From positions 1 through 6,835 of the forward strand of contig JAUWRQ010000056.1 in assembly GCA_030610515.1 (NCBI GenBank): 6,835 nt of DNA. The letters run 5' to 3'. The DNA is from Candidatus Eiseniibacteriota bacterium. Its GTDB lineage: Bacteria > Joyebacterota > Joyebacteria > Joyebacterales > Joyebacteraceae. Shown piece after piece: positions 1-6,835 of this stretch (position 1 is the first letter of the stretch; every line of letters begins with the position of its first letter). A program made the position numbers and the translations under genes. A model generated the notes under the pieces. It was not told the origin of the DNA, searched no databases, and saw nothing but the letters and a program-made list of their open reading frames with translations.

Positions 1-1
1 C

Positions 2-952
2 TACGAGGCCGCGATCGCCCACGGCAAGTCGGTGGACCCGAGGGGTGAGGACCGCGTACAGAAGTCGCTCGAGAAGGCCAGGAAGGAGTTCGAGGAGCTC
101 AAGGACTCGGAGAAGGAGCGCTTCGATGAGGAGCGGCTGGTGAACCCGTACTCCGATTCGAGGATGCTCTTCGGCGCCGACGACATCGAGGTCGAGAACG
201 TTCTGGTCGGCATCGACATGGAGGTCGGCGAGGTGGTCATGGCCGACCGGCTTCGCGAGAAAGGTCGCGCCATCGATCTCGTCTGGGCCCACCATCCGGA
301 GGGTTCGGCTCTGGCGAACCTGGGTGGGGTCATGGCGATGCAGGCGGACATCCTCAAGAGCTTCGGCGTTCCCATCAACATCGCTGAGGGCATGCTCGAG
401 CCGCGGATCAAGGAAGTCGAGCGGCACGTGCTGCCGACCAACCACATGCGAGCCGTCGACGCGGCGGAGCTTCTTGACGTCCCCATGATGTGCACGCACA
501 CGCCCGCGGACAACTGCGTGGCGACCCATCTTCAGAGCCTCTTCGACGCCGAGAACCCCGAGTCCGTGGGCGACGTGCTCGACGTCCTCCGGGGCATACC
601 GGAGTACGCCGCCGCCGAGAAGCACGGCATGGCGCTCAAGGTCTTCGCAGGGAACAAGAGGCGTAGCGCGGGTCGCATATACGTCGACATGACCGGCGGG
701 ACGAGCGGTGCGGAGCAGACCTTCGAGAAGCTGGCGTCCAGGTCGGACATCGGGACCGTGGTGGCGATGCACCTTTCGGAGAAACACCGCAAGGAGGCCG
801 AGAAGCACTACATCAATGTGGTGATCGCCGGCCACATGGCCAGCGACTCGCTCGGGATGAACCTCCTACTGGACGGCGTCGAGAAGCTGACGAACCAGAA
901 GCTCACGGTGATCGGGTGCTCGGGTTTCAGAAGGTATGAGCACAAGCGGTAG
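2..952 (+). CDS. NIF3/DUF34-family metal-binding protein (5' partial)
   Basis: The frame is open from base 2 to the TAG at 950-952, giving 316 visible residues. The true start lies left of the window: the first residues (YEAAIAHGKSVDPRG) already read like the conserved N-terminal part of this subfamily, so I do not accept the internal GTG at base 32 as the start. Family hallmarks are the metal-site motifs: HHP at bases 290-298 (visible residues 97-99), a Cys-Thr-His-Thr-Pro-Ala-Asp stretch at 491-511 (His166, Asp170), and a late GHMASD at 830-847 (His278, Asp282). In the common NIF3 pattern the last motif ends in Glu; Asp here fits a divergent subfamily. NIF3 proteins are soluble, usually toroidal, dinuclear-metal proteins whose physiological reaction is unsettled, so no specific function is assigned. 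No signal peptide or membrane segment is visible. The gene ends 38 bases before mutS2 in the same direction, probably in one transcript. Family assignment is secure; role is unknown. Confidence 0.88.
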   Translation, partial: YEAAIAHGKSVDPRGEDRVQKSLEKARKEFEELKDSEKERFDEERLVNPYSDSRMLFGADDIEVENVLVGIDMEVGEVVMADRLREKGRAIDLVWAHHPEGSALANLGGVMAMQADILKSFGVPINIAEGMLEPRIKEVERHVLPTNHMRAVDAAELLDVPMMCTHTPADNCVATHLQSLFDAENPESVGDVLDVLRGIPEYAAAEKHGMALKVFAGNKRRSAGRIYVDMTGGTSGAEQTFEKLASRSDIGTVVAMHLSEKHRKEAEKHYINVVIAGHMASDSLGMNLLLDGVEKLTNQKLTVIGCSGFRRYEHKR

Positions 953-990
953 CCTCCCTCCCGACTTCAGACCGATTCGAAAAGCGCGTC

Positions 991-3366
991 ATGGACAATC
1001 ACGCACTCGACGTTCTTGAGTACGACAAGGTCGTGCATATGCTCGTCGAGAGAACGTCGTTCCCTCTCGGCGAGGAGAGAGCTGCGGGTCTCTCGCCGAC
1101 CCACGACATGGGCGTCATCGAGGAGGAACTCGCCAGGGTCACAGAGCTTCGGGATCTTCTGGACGACGGCGTTTCCCTGTCGCTCGACGGTGCCCGGGAC
1201 GTCCGGGAGGCTCTGAGAAGAGCCGGAACCGGGGGAGCGTCGCTGTCGGCCGAGACGCTCGTCGACGTCGCCCAGACGGTTGGTGTCGTCGAGCGCGCCG
1301 CGGGTTTCCTCTCGGCGCACGCGGAGCGCTGTCCGAGACTGTCGCGGCTCTCCGGGGACCTCACGGCATGCCGCGAGCTCAGTCGTTCGATCCTCTCGGC
1401 CATCGATCTGGAGACCTTCGAGGTCCGTGACAGGGCGAGCAAGGAACTCGGGAGGATTCGGCGATCGATCGCGAGAGCGAGGTCCCGGCTCGACGAGAAG
1501 CTCCAGTCCATACTGCGCGCGGAGACCGCGGCGGGAACCGTCCAGGAATCCGAGATACACATCCGGAACGGGCGCCACGTGCTGCCCGTCAGGAAGGAGT
1601 CCAGGGGAAAGGTCAAGGGCCTCGTGCACGACCAGTCGGGGAGCGGGGCCACGCTCTTCGTGGAGCCTCTAGCCGCGGTCGAGCTCAACAACGAGCTATC
1701 GAGGCTCGAGGCCGCAGAACGGGAGGAGATAGAGCGCATCCTCCGGGAGCTGACCGGTCTTGTGAGCGAGCGCGTTCCGGAGCTGGAGCTCTCGCTGGCG
1801 GCCTTGGGCGAGCTCGATTTCGAGCGGGCGAAGGCCACGCTCTCCCGCGACCTCTCGGCCGTGAGGCCGGACCTGAACGTCGAGGGACGGCTCTCGCTTC
1901 GCGGCGGGAGGCATCCGGTGCTCGTCGCCTCCCGCGGGGGAGGCTCGGTCGTTCCGCTCTCGGTCGAGATTGGGACCGGCGGGACGACGCTCGTCGTATC
2001 GGGCCCGAACGCCGGGGGCAAGACGGTCGCGCTGAAAACGGTGGGCCTCTTGACGCTCATGGCGCAGTCGGGGATGCACATTCCGGCCGACCCCGATACC
2101 GAGCTTTCGGTCTTTGAAAACGTGTTCGCTGACATCGGAGATGAGCAATCGATCGAGCACGACCTTTCGACCTTCTCGTCTCACCTCAGCGTGATCCGCG
2201 AGATCCTGTCTGCGGCCGACGAGAGGACGCTCGTGCTGATCGACGAGATGGGCGCGGGCACCGACCCGGACGAGGGTGCGAGCCTCGCCATCGCGATCCT
2301 TGAGTCGCTCTGTGACAGGCGCGCGGTGACCATGGCGACGACGCATCTTGGGGCGATCAAGAGCCACGTTCACGACCGCGAGGGCATGGTGAACGGTTCG
2401 ATGGCCTTCGACCCGGAGACGCTCGAGCCGACGTTTCGCTTCGTCCCGGACGTGCCGGGCGCGAGTCACGCGCTGTCGATCGCCGAGTCGATGGGGCTTC
2501 CGGACGCCGTCCTCGACAGGGCGAGGGAGCTTCGCGATTCGGATTCCGCGGTGATAGACGGGCTCCTGGCCGACCTTTCGGAGCGGGAGAGCAAGCTGGC
2601 GGACACGCTCGGCGACGCGGAGACGCACGAGGAGCGAGCCCGACTCCTCGCTCTCGACTACGAGGAGCGGCTGCGCGGCGTCCGCGACGAGCGCAGGTTG
2701 ATGCGCGGGAGGGCGCTCGCCGAGGCCAGGGAGATTCTGGAACACGCGCAATCGCTCGTCGAGGAGACCGTGAAGGAGCTCCGCGAGCGGGACGCTGCGC
2801 GGAGTGCCATCAAGGACGCGAGATCGAAGCTCGCGAGGGAGCGCGCGGACGTCGTGCGCGAACTCAGCGAGCAGGAGCCGAAGCCCCTCGACGAGGGAGA
2901 GCCTCTGTCACAGTTCGTGACCGGCATGAGGGTCCGTGTCCTGAGCCTCGGTCGCGAGGGGGAGCTCCTGAGCGGGCCGGACGGTCGAGGCCGTGTTCGA
3001 GTGCGTGCGCGTGGGAGAACGGTGGAGGTGGACGCCGGTGATCTCCGGAGCCCCGCGCCGGACGCGAAGAGCCGCGAGTCACACGCCCCGCGCGTGACGA
3101 TCAACGTCACGGCGAACGAGTCGTTTTCCACTGAGCTTCATCTTCGTGGGATGGCGGCCGACGAGGCCGGCGACGCGATCGAGCGGTTCGTGAGCGCGGC
3201 GGTCGTGCATGGGATCTCGACGCTCAGGATCGTCCACGGCAAGGGGACCGGCGCCCTGCGCGAGAGGACGCACCAGGTGCTGCGAGGGCTGCCCTCGGTC
3301 AAGTCGTTCAGACTGGGCAGGTGGGGCGAGGGCGACACGGGTGTGACGGTCGTCGAGCTTCTGTGA
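991..3366 (+). CDS. mutS2: MutS2 family ATPase with C-terminal Smr domain
   Basis: The 791-residue product has full MutS2 length and order. The N-terminal opening (MDNHALDVLEYDKV) is typical of MutS2 and lacks the MutS mismatch-recognition domain. A core/lever region with long helices (about 130-300) leads to the ABC-type ATPase: Walker A GPNAGGKT at 338-345, a DLSTFSSH signature at 391-398, Walker B LVLIDE ending at D418-E419 and followed by MGAGTDP, and TTH ending at His452. A charged coiled coil (about 510-635) follows, then a KOW/SH3-like segment (about 641-691) and the Smr domain with LHLRG at 716-720 and HGKGTG at 749-754. MutS2 has been linked to suppression of recombination and, in Bacillus (also called RqcU), to splitting collided ribosomes; the sequence cannot say which applies. 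ATG 991 is the first start codon after an in-frame TGA at 937-939, although no good Shine-Dalgarno precedes it, so coupling to the upstream gene is plausible. Oddity: the Smr LDxR motif has His717 in place of Asp. Confidence 0.96.
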   Translation: MDNHALDVLEYDKVVHMLVERTSFPLGEERAAGLSPTHDMGVIEEELARVTELRDLLDDGVSLSLDGARDVREALRRAGTGGASLSAETLVDVAQTVGVVERAAGFLSAHAERCPRLSRLSGDLTACRELSRSILSAIDLETFEVRDRASKELGRIRRSIARARSRLDEKLQSILRAETAAGTVQESEIHIRNGRHVLPVRKESRGKVKGLVHDQSGSGATLFVEPLAAVELNNELSRLEAAEREEIERILRELTGLVSERVPELELSLAALGELDFERAKATLSRDLSAVRPDLNVEGRLSLRGGRHPVLVASRGGGSVVPLSVEIGTGGTTLVVSGPNAGGKTVALKTVGLLTLMAQSGMHIPADPDTELSVFENVFADIGDEQSIEHDLSTFSSHLSVIREILSAADERTLVLIDEMGAGTDPDEGASLAIAILESLCDRRAVTMATTHLGAIKSHVHDREGMVNGSMAFDPETLEPTFRFVPDVPGASHALSIAESMGLPDAVLDRARELRDSDSAVIDGLLADLSERESKLADTLGDAETHEERARLLALDYEERLRGVRDERRLMRGRALAEAREILEHAQSLVEETVKELRERDAARSAIKDARSKLARERADVVRELSEQEPKPLDEGEPLSQFVTGMRVRVLSLGREGELLSGPDGRGRVRVRARGRTVEVDAGDLRSPAPDAKSRESHAPRVTINVTANESFSTELHLRGMAADEAGDAIERFVSAAVVHGISTLRIVHGKGTGALRERTHQVLRGLPSVKSFRLGRWGEGDTGVTVVELL

Positions 3367-3381
3367 TCTCGAAGATCCGAT

Positions 3382-3418
3382 GGACGCGGCACTCCCTGAC
3401 GTGTCGGATGCCGCGTTC
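3382..3418 (+). promoter_or_regulatory. Strong imperfect hairpin between mutS2 and dnaG
   Basis: Starting 15 bases after the mutS2 stop, bases 3382-3391 plus 3393-3395 pair with 3406-3418. This gives 13 base pairs with one bulged C (3392), one G-U wobble (3383/3417) and a 10-base loop (3396-3405). The stem is GC-rich and no T-run follows, so it is not a canonical intrinsic terminator. Inferred roles are stabilising the mutS2 mRNA 3' end, a processing site, or a partial terminator that sets the amount of dnaG-rpoD transcript. Enterobacterial macromolecular synthesis operons have a terminator upstream of dnaG, which makes a control point here reasonable. The pairing is seen directly; the function is inferred. 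Confidence 0.5.
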
Positions 3419-3459
3419 GCAGTGTGCCGGGAGTGGCGGCGCGACGAGCCGGCAGCCGC

Positions 3460-3466
3460 GGAGGAG
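3460..3466 (+). promoter_or_regulatory. Ribosome binding site of dnaG (fixes a TTG start)
   Basis: GGAGGAG lies 8 bases before the TTG at 3475 and is a near-consensus Shine-Dalgarno. It decides the dnaG start: the more upstream GTG at 3424 would add 17 low-complexity residues and has no comparable site. Confidence 0.8.
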
Positions 3467-3474
3467 CGAGAGCC

Positions 3475-5259
3475 TTGGCCAGGCGCATCCCCGACGAGAT
3501 CATAGACGAGATCAGAGCGGCGAACGACATCGTCGATGTGATCTCCGAACGGATACAGGTCAAGAAGGCCGGGAGGAACTACAGGGCGCTCTGCCCCTTC
3601 CATCAGGAGAAGTCGCCGTCGTTCAACATCAACCCGGAGCGCCAGATCTACCACTGCTTTGGCTGCGGGGCGGGCGGCAACGTCATCACGTTTCTGATGG
3701 AGTACGACAAGCTGTCTTTTCCCGACGCGATGCGGGAACTCGCCGATCGGGCGGGGATGAGGCTTCCTGACCGTGGAAGCGGACAGGGTCTCTCGGGTGA
3801 CGACGACGCCATCTACCAGGCGAACGAAGTCGCACTCTCGTACTTCCAGAAGGCGCTCCTTTCCGAGCGCGGGTCCGAGGCGCTCGGCTACCTGCGCGGC
3901 AGGGGACTCTCCGACGAGACGATCGACTCGTTCGACCTGGGCTTCGCTCCCCCCGGATGGGACGGGCTCATCCGCGCCGCCGGGAAGGCCGGGATTCGAC
4001 CGGAAGCGCTCGAGGAAGCGGGCCTCGTGGTCGCGCGCGACAGCGGCGGCTACTACGATCGCTTTCGCGACCGCCTCGTTTTTCCGCTCAAGGTCTCGGC
4101 CGGACGCACGGTCGGGTTCGGCGGCCGCGCGACGGGCGACGCGGAGCCCAAGTACCTGAACTCGCCCGAGACGCGCGTCTATCACAAGGGGCGCTACCTC
4201 TCCGGCCTTCGCGAGGCGCGCCCGGCGATGAGAGCAGCGAGGGAGATGGTGCTGGTGGAAGGCTACATGGATCTCCTCTCGCTCCATCAAGGAGGCTTCC
4301 ACAACGTCGTCGCCTCGTCCGGCACGGCCCTGGCGCGCGAGCAGGCCAAGACGATCTCGCGCTACGCCGACAAGCTGTTCGTAGCGTACGCCGGAGACGC
4401 GGCGGGGATCGCGGCCGCGACGAGGGCCGCGGAGGAACTCATCCGGTTCGGGCTCAAGGTGCGCGTCGTGTCGTTTCCGGAAGGCTCCGACCCCGACTCG
4501 TTCCTGCGGGAGAACGGGCCGGACGCGCTCCGCGAGGTTCTCTCGACGGCTCTCGATTTCATCGACTTCCTCGTGGCGCAGAGTTCCACCGAGAGCGCGG
4601 AGGATCGCGAGAGGGCAGCTCGGAGGCTCATCGGGATCGTGGCCCGCGTGGAAGATCCGATCGTCGCCGACCTCATGCTCGAGAAAGTCGCGGACGCCCT
4701 GCGTGTGAGGCGCGCGGCGATCGTTCGCGCGCACGCGAAGCTCCGCGAGGGCGACGGCAGGCGGTCCGGGAGAGCGGCCGGCGCGGCGGAGCCCCCCTCG
4801 GGCGGGCGCGGGGACGCGCCCGTCATCGAGGAAGCGGGCCTCGCGGCGCAGAAGGGACTCCTGTCGCTGCTCGTGAGCGGGGGTGAATCGGCGGAGAGGG
4901 TCCGCGCCGCCCTGAAGCCCTCTGACTTCGCGGACACGACGGCCCGCGCTGTCGCGGAGCTTCTCTGGGACGCGGGCGAGGTTGACGTCGCGGCGCTCCT
5001 TTCCGGTGTGGAGGGCCGTGACGAGACCACGCTCATGACCGAACTCGCAGTGCTCGCGCCTTCGGTCCGCGATGGCGCGCGTCTCTGCGACGACTATATT
5101 AGGACCATCGAGCGGTCTCGTGTCGAGGAACGCATCCGCGCCCTGGACCGCGAGATAGAGACCGCCGAGATGACCCGGAGTGACGACCAGCTTCTCTCGC
5201 TTGTCGCGGAGAGGCAGGATCTGGCTCTCAGGCTTCGGGAACTCACGGCCGGGGACTAG
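3475..5259 (+). CDS. dnaG: DNA primase DnaG
   Basis: The 594-residue product (E. coli DnaG has 581) makes RNA primers for lagging-strand and origin synthesis together with the DnaB helicase. Translation is placed at TTG 3475 because of the GGAGGAG site and because the protein then begins with the usual pattern ([19 protein letters not shown]). The N-terminal CHC2 zinc finger has Cys40, His43, Cys61 and Cys64. The catalytic core follows with FGGR (215-218) and PKYLNSPET (225-233), then the TOPRIM domain with EGYMD (262-266) and a SDPD motif (Asp339, Asp341). A Gly/Ala/Arg-rich linker (about 423-448) leads to a helical C-terminal domain, presumably for helicase binding. The oddity is TOPRIM motif DxD, read here as Tyr-Ala-Gly-Asp (305-308): the first metal-binding Asp is Ala306 (GCC at 4390-4392). 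Everything else looks intact, so this is either a sequence error, a real loss of activity, or a tolerated change. The gene sits between mutS2 and rpoD, consistent with a macromolecular synthesis operon. Confidence 0.96.
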   Translation: MARRIPDEIIDEIRAANDIVDVISERIQVKKAGRNYRALCPFHQEKSPSFNINPERQIYHCFGCGAGGNVITFLMEYDKLSFPDAMRELADRAGMRLPDRGSGQGLSGDDDAIYQANEVALSYFQKALLSERGSEALGYLRGRGLSDETIDSFDLGFAPPGWDGLIRAAGKAGIRPEALEEAGLVVARDSGGYYDRFRDRLVFPLKVSAGRTVGFGGRATGDAEPKYLNSPETRVYHKGRYLSGLREARPAMRAAREMVLVEGYMDLLSLHQGGFHNVVASSGTALAREQAKTISRYADKLFVAYAGDAAGIAAATRAAEELIRFGLKVRVVSFPEGSDPDSFLRENGPDALREVLSTALDFIDFLVAQSSTESAEDRERAARRLIGIVARVEDPIVADLMLEKVADALRVRRAAIVRAHAKLREGDGRRSGRAAGAAEPPSGGRGDAPVIEEAGLAAQKGLLSLLVSGGESAERVRAALKPSDFADTTARAVAELLWDAGEVDVAALLSGVEGRDETTLMTELAVLAPSVRDGARLCDDYIRTIERSRVEERIRALDREIETAEMTRSDDQLLSLVAERQDLALRLRELTAGD

Positions 5260-5282
5260 AATCATACCTACGTTCCCAAGGG

Positions 5283-5289
5283 GGTGAGG
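5283..5289 (+). promoter_or_regulatory. Ribosome binding site of rpoD
   Basis: GGTGAGG ends 8 bases before the ATG at 5298 and supports that start. It lies in the 38-base gap after dnaG, and I see no convincing promoter in this gap. Confidence 0.7.
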
Positions 5290-5297
5290 TTCGACGC

Positions 5298-6835
5298 ATG
5301 GCCAAACGCTCAGCGACGAATATCGTTCAGTCCATCAAGAAGCGATTCGGCAAGTCCGGCAACCTCACGTACGACGAGCTGAGTACGTTCTTCGGCGATG
5401 GTCTCGACGTGGAGCTCGTCGATGACGTCTACTGCGGACTCGCGGACGTCGAGATCGAGGTTGTCGACCGGAAGACTCGCGAGGCCAAGAAGAAGCGCGA
5501 GTCCAAGAAGCGCGCGAAGGCCCAACCTCGCCTTCGCTTCGACGATCCCGTGCGCATGTACCTCCGGGAGATGGGACAGGTCAAGCTGCTCGATCGGGCC
5601 GGGGAGGTGGAGATCTGCAAGCGGATCGAGGCGGCGGAGCTCATGTCGTACGGAGCGATCTTCGAGTGCGTGACCACCATGAAGAGGCTCTCGGCGCTCT
5701 CGGAGAAGCTCAAGACCGACAAGGTCCGGCTCGACCGTGTGGTGAAGGTCGACAGGAAGCGGAAGAGTGCCACCGGCAAGGAGGAGCGCCGTCGGGTGGC
5801 CAGGCGCATGGACAGGATCACCAAACTCGATGAGGAGCGTCGCGAGCTTCTCATCAAGCTCCGGAAAGCCAAGCCTCAACACGCGACGAGCACGCAGAAG
5901 GCCGTCACGCGAAGAGAGAAGAGCCTGAAGAAGGAGACGGCGAAGCTCGCTCTTCAGCCGAAGCAGGTGACGCGCATGTCCGTGCGCATATGCGAGCTCA
6001 TGGTCAAAGTGGAGAGGCACGAGGATGAGATCACCTCGGCCGAGACCGATTTCGGATTGCTGAAGAAGAAGATTGAGCGGGAAGAGGCCAAGCGGAAGAA
6101 GAAGAAGACCGTGAAGGGCAAGACGGCGTCCAAGTCGTCGGCCACGGCGACGAAGCGCAAGACTCGCACCAAGACCCCCGCGGCGCTCCGCAGGGACGCC
6201 GAGGCGCTCACCAAGGAGATCAGGAACAAGAAACGCGCCCTTCGCAGGATGGAGCGGGAGTGCGGGCTCTCCTGCGACAACCTTCGCGACGCCGTCCACC
6301 GCATCAACGTGGGCGATGCCGAGGCGTCCAGGGCCAAGACGGAGATGGTTGAGGCGAACGTGAGGCTCGTGATCTCCATCGCGAAGCGCTACACGCACAG
6401 GGGGCTCGATTTCCTGGATCTCATCCAGGAGGGGAACACCGGACTCATGCGCGCCGTCGAGAAGTTCGACTACACGCGCGGCTACAAATTCTCGACCTAC
6501 GCTACCTGGTGGATCCGGCAGGCCATCACGAGGGCCATCGCCGACCAGGCCAGGACGATCCGGGTTCCGGTTCACATGATCGAGGCCATCAACAAGGTCG
6601 TTCGCACCACGCGTCAGCTCGTGCAGGAGGAGGGCCGCGATCCCTCCGTCAATGAGATCGCCGACAAGCTCGAGCTTTCCGAAGACAAGGTGAAGGGGAT
6701 CCTCAAGGCGGCGCAGCAACCGATCTCGCTCGACCGCCCGATCGGTGAGGATGAGGACTCGAGTCTCGGCGATTTCGTCGAGGACACGAAAGTCGTGTCG
6801 CCGTCCGAGTACGCGTCGTTCAAGCTCCTTCAGAG
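5298..6835 (+). CDS. rpoD: Primary sigma-70 factor RpoD (3' partial)
   Basis: An uninterrupted frame runs from ATG 5298 off the right edge (512 complete residues), preceded by a good ribosome site. It is the housekeeping sigma subunit of RNA polymerase, which recognises promoters. Region 1.1 is recognisable at about 8-57 (LTYDEL, then VDDVY and IEVVD) and is a mark of primary sigma factors. Region 1.2 starts at 82 ([12 protein letters not shown]). A long non-conserved region, mostly charged helix, spans about 113-345. Region 2 starts near 346 and includes [11 protein letters not shown] (374-384), the core-binding/-10 segment with [21 protein letters not shown] (390-410), and IRVPVHM. Region 3 follows, with the 3.2 finger SLGDFVED at 489-496. 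Region 4, which reads the -35 element, is outside the window. Odd features are a very basic linker between regions 1.1 and 1.2 (58-81, 13 Lys/Arg) and a Lys/Arg/Thr/Ser tract at 265-293 with no acidic residue; primary sigma factors are usually acidic proteins. The gene lies 38 bases after dnaG and is probably co-transcribed with it. Confidence 0.96.
   Translation, partial: MAKRSATNIVQSIKKRFGKSGNLTYDELSTFFGDGLDVELVDDVYCGLADVEIEVVDRKTREAKKKRESKKRAKAQPRLRFDDPVRMYLREMGQVKLLDRAGEVEICKRIEAAELMSYGAIFECVTTMKRLSALSEKLKTDKVRLDRVVKVDRKRKSATGKEERRRVARRMDRITKLDEERRELLIKLRKAKPQHATSTQKAVTRREKSLKKETAKLALQPKQVTRMSVRICELMVKVERHEDEITSAETDFGLLKKKIEREEAKRKKKKTVKGKTASKSSATATKRKTRTKTPAALRRDAEALTKEIRNKKRALRRMERECGLSCDNLRDAVHRINVGDAEASRAKTEMVEANVRLVISIAKRYTHRGLDFLDLIQEGNTGLMRAVEKFDYTRGYKFSTYATWWIRQAITRAIADQARTIRVPVHMIEAINKVVRTTRQLVQEEGRDPSVNEIADKLELSEDKVKGILKAAQQPISLDRPIGEDEDSSLGDFVEDTKVVSPSEYASFKLLQ
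6090..6176 (+). other. Lys-rich, low-complexity tract inside rpoD
   Basis: This codes for sigma residues 265-293, inside the non-conserved region between regions 1.2 and 2.1. It contains 14 Lys/Arg of 29 residues, no Asp or Glu, and otherwise mainly Thr, Ser and Ala, like histone-H1-type disordered tails. The DNA is rich in AAG repeats. It is in frame with good sigma sequence on both sides, so it is an expansion within the gene and not a frameshift artefact. Its role is unknown; non-specific nucleic acid contact is one inference. Confidence 0.7.

Noticed and set aside
999..2135. Minus-strand open frame (378 residues) opposite mutS2
   Set aside because: Ser/Arg-rich antisense shadow of the mutS2 frame with no domain pattern. 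The same holds for the other minus-strand frames at 967-1629 and 1696-2751.
3425..3454. Second possible stem (TGCCGG with CCGGCA) before the dnaG ribosome site
   Set aside because: Only 6 pairs with an 18-base loop, as expected by chance in such GC-rich sequence; it does not mask the GGAGGAG site.
3424..3474. GTG 3424 as the start of dnaG
   Set aside because: It would add Gly/Ala/Arg-rich residues outside the usual primase N-terminus, whereas the consensus ribosome site lies downstream and points to TTG 3475.
3380..3505. Short plus-strand ORF of 41 residues (ATG 3380 to TAG 3503-3505) in the mutS2-dnaG spacer
   Set aside because: No good ribosome site, it runs into dnaG in another frame, and its first half is the hairpin stem, which explains the sequence better.
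3079..5265. Long minus-strand open frame (728 residues) opposite dnaG
   Set aside because: It mirrors the third-position GC bias of dnaG, is rich in Arg, Gly, Ala and Pro without any recognisable motif, and overlaps a gene with clear domains throughout.
6062..6116. AAG-rich run as a tandem DNA repeat
   Set aside because: It is irregular and explained by Lys codons of the basic tract in rpoD; no repeat unit extends beyond the codon.
5310..6719. Long minus-strand open frame (469 residues) opposite rpoD
   Set aside because: It is a Leu/Arg-rich shadow of the Lys/Glu/Leu codons of rpoD; no domain or ribosome site seen, and the plus-strand sigma sequence is unmistakable.

Overview
This is a bacterial housekeeping stretch from a high-GC genome. 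Four genes lie head-to-tail on the + strand with almost no space between them: (1) a NIF3/DUF34-family protein cut by the left edge, (2) the MutS2 ATPase with a C-terminal Smr domain, (3) the replicative primase DnaG, and (4) the primary sigma factor RpoD, cut by the right edge. MutS2, CHC2-zinc-finger DnaG and a region-1.1-containing sigma-70 together make the source clearly bacterial. The phylum cannot be fixed from the window. The NIF3 subtype and the gene order resemble what I recall from little-cultured Gram-negative lineages, but that is a weak impression.

Layout: NIF3-like 2-952 (5' partial); 38-base gap without a clear Shine-Dalgarno; mutS2 991-3366; 108-base spacer 3367-3474 with a strong imperfect hairpin (3382-3418) and a consensus ribosome site (3460-3466) ahead of a TTG start; dnaG 3475-5259; 38-base gap with a ribosome site (5283-5289); rpoD 5298 to the window end (3' partial). 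There is no gene-free stretch longer than about 110 bases. I see no tRNA, rRNA, CRISPR array, insertion sequence or convincing promoter.

How the genes fit together: dnaG-rpoD is the core of the classical macromolecular synthesis operon, which couples primer synthesis for replication with the housekeeping sigma factor for transcription. Here the upstream partners are mutS2 (DNA maintenance and/or rescue of collided ribosomes) and a NIF3 protein instead of the rpsU found in enterobacteria. The spacing suggests one transcript, and the hairpin after mutS2 is the likeliest place for differential expression.

I found no new multi-gene system. The points worth a second look are inside the known genes: an Ala where the first Asp of the TOPRIM DxD motif should be in DnaG, an unusually basic sigma factor with a Lys-rich tract in its non-conserved region, a His in place of Asp in the MutS2 Smr LDxR motif, and the mutS2-dnaG hairpin.
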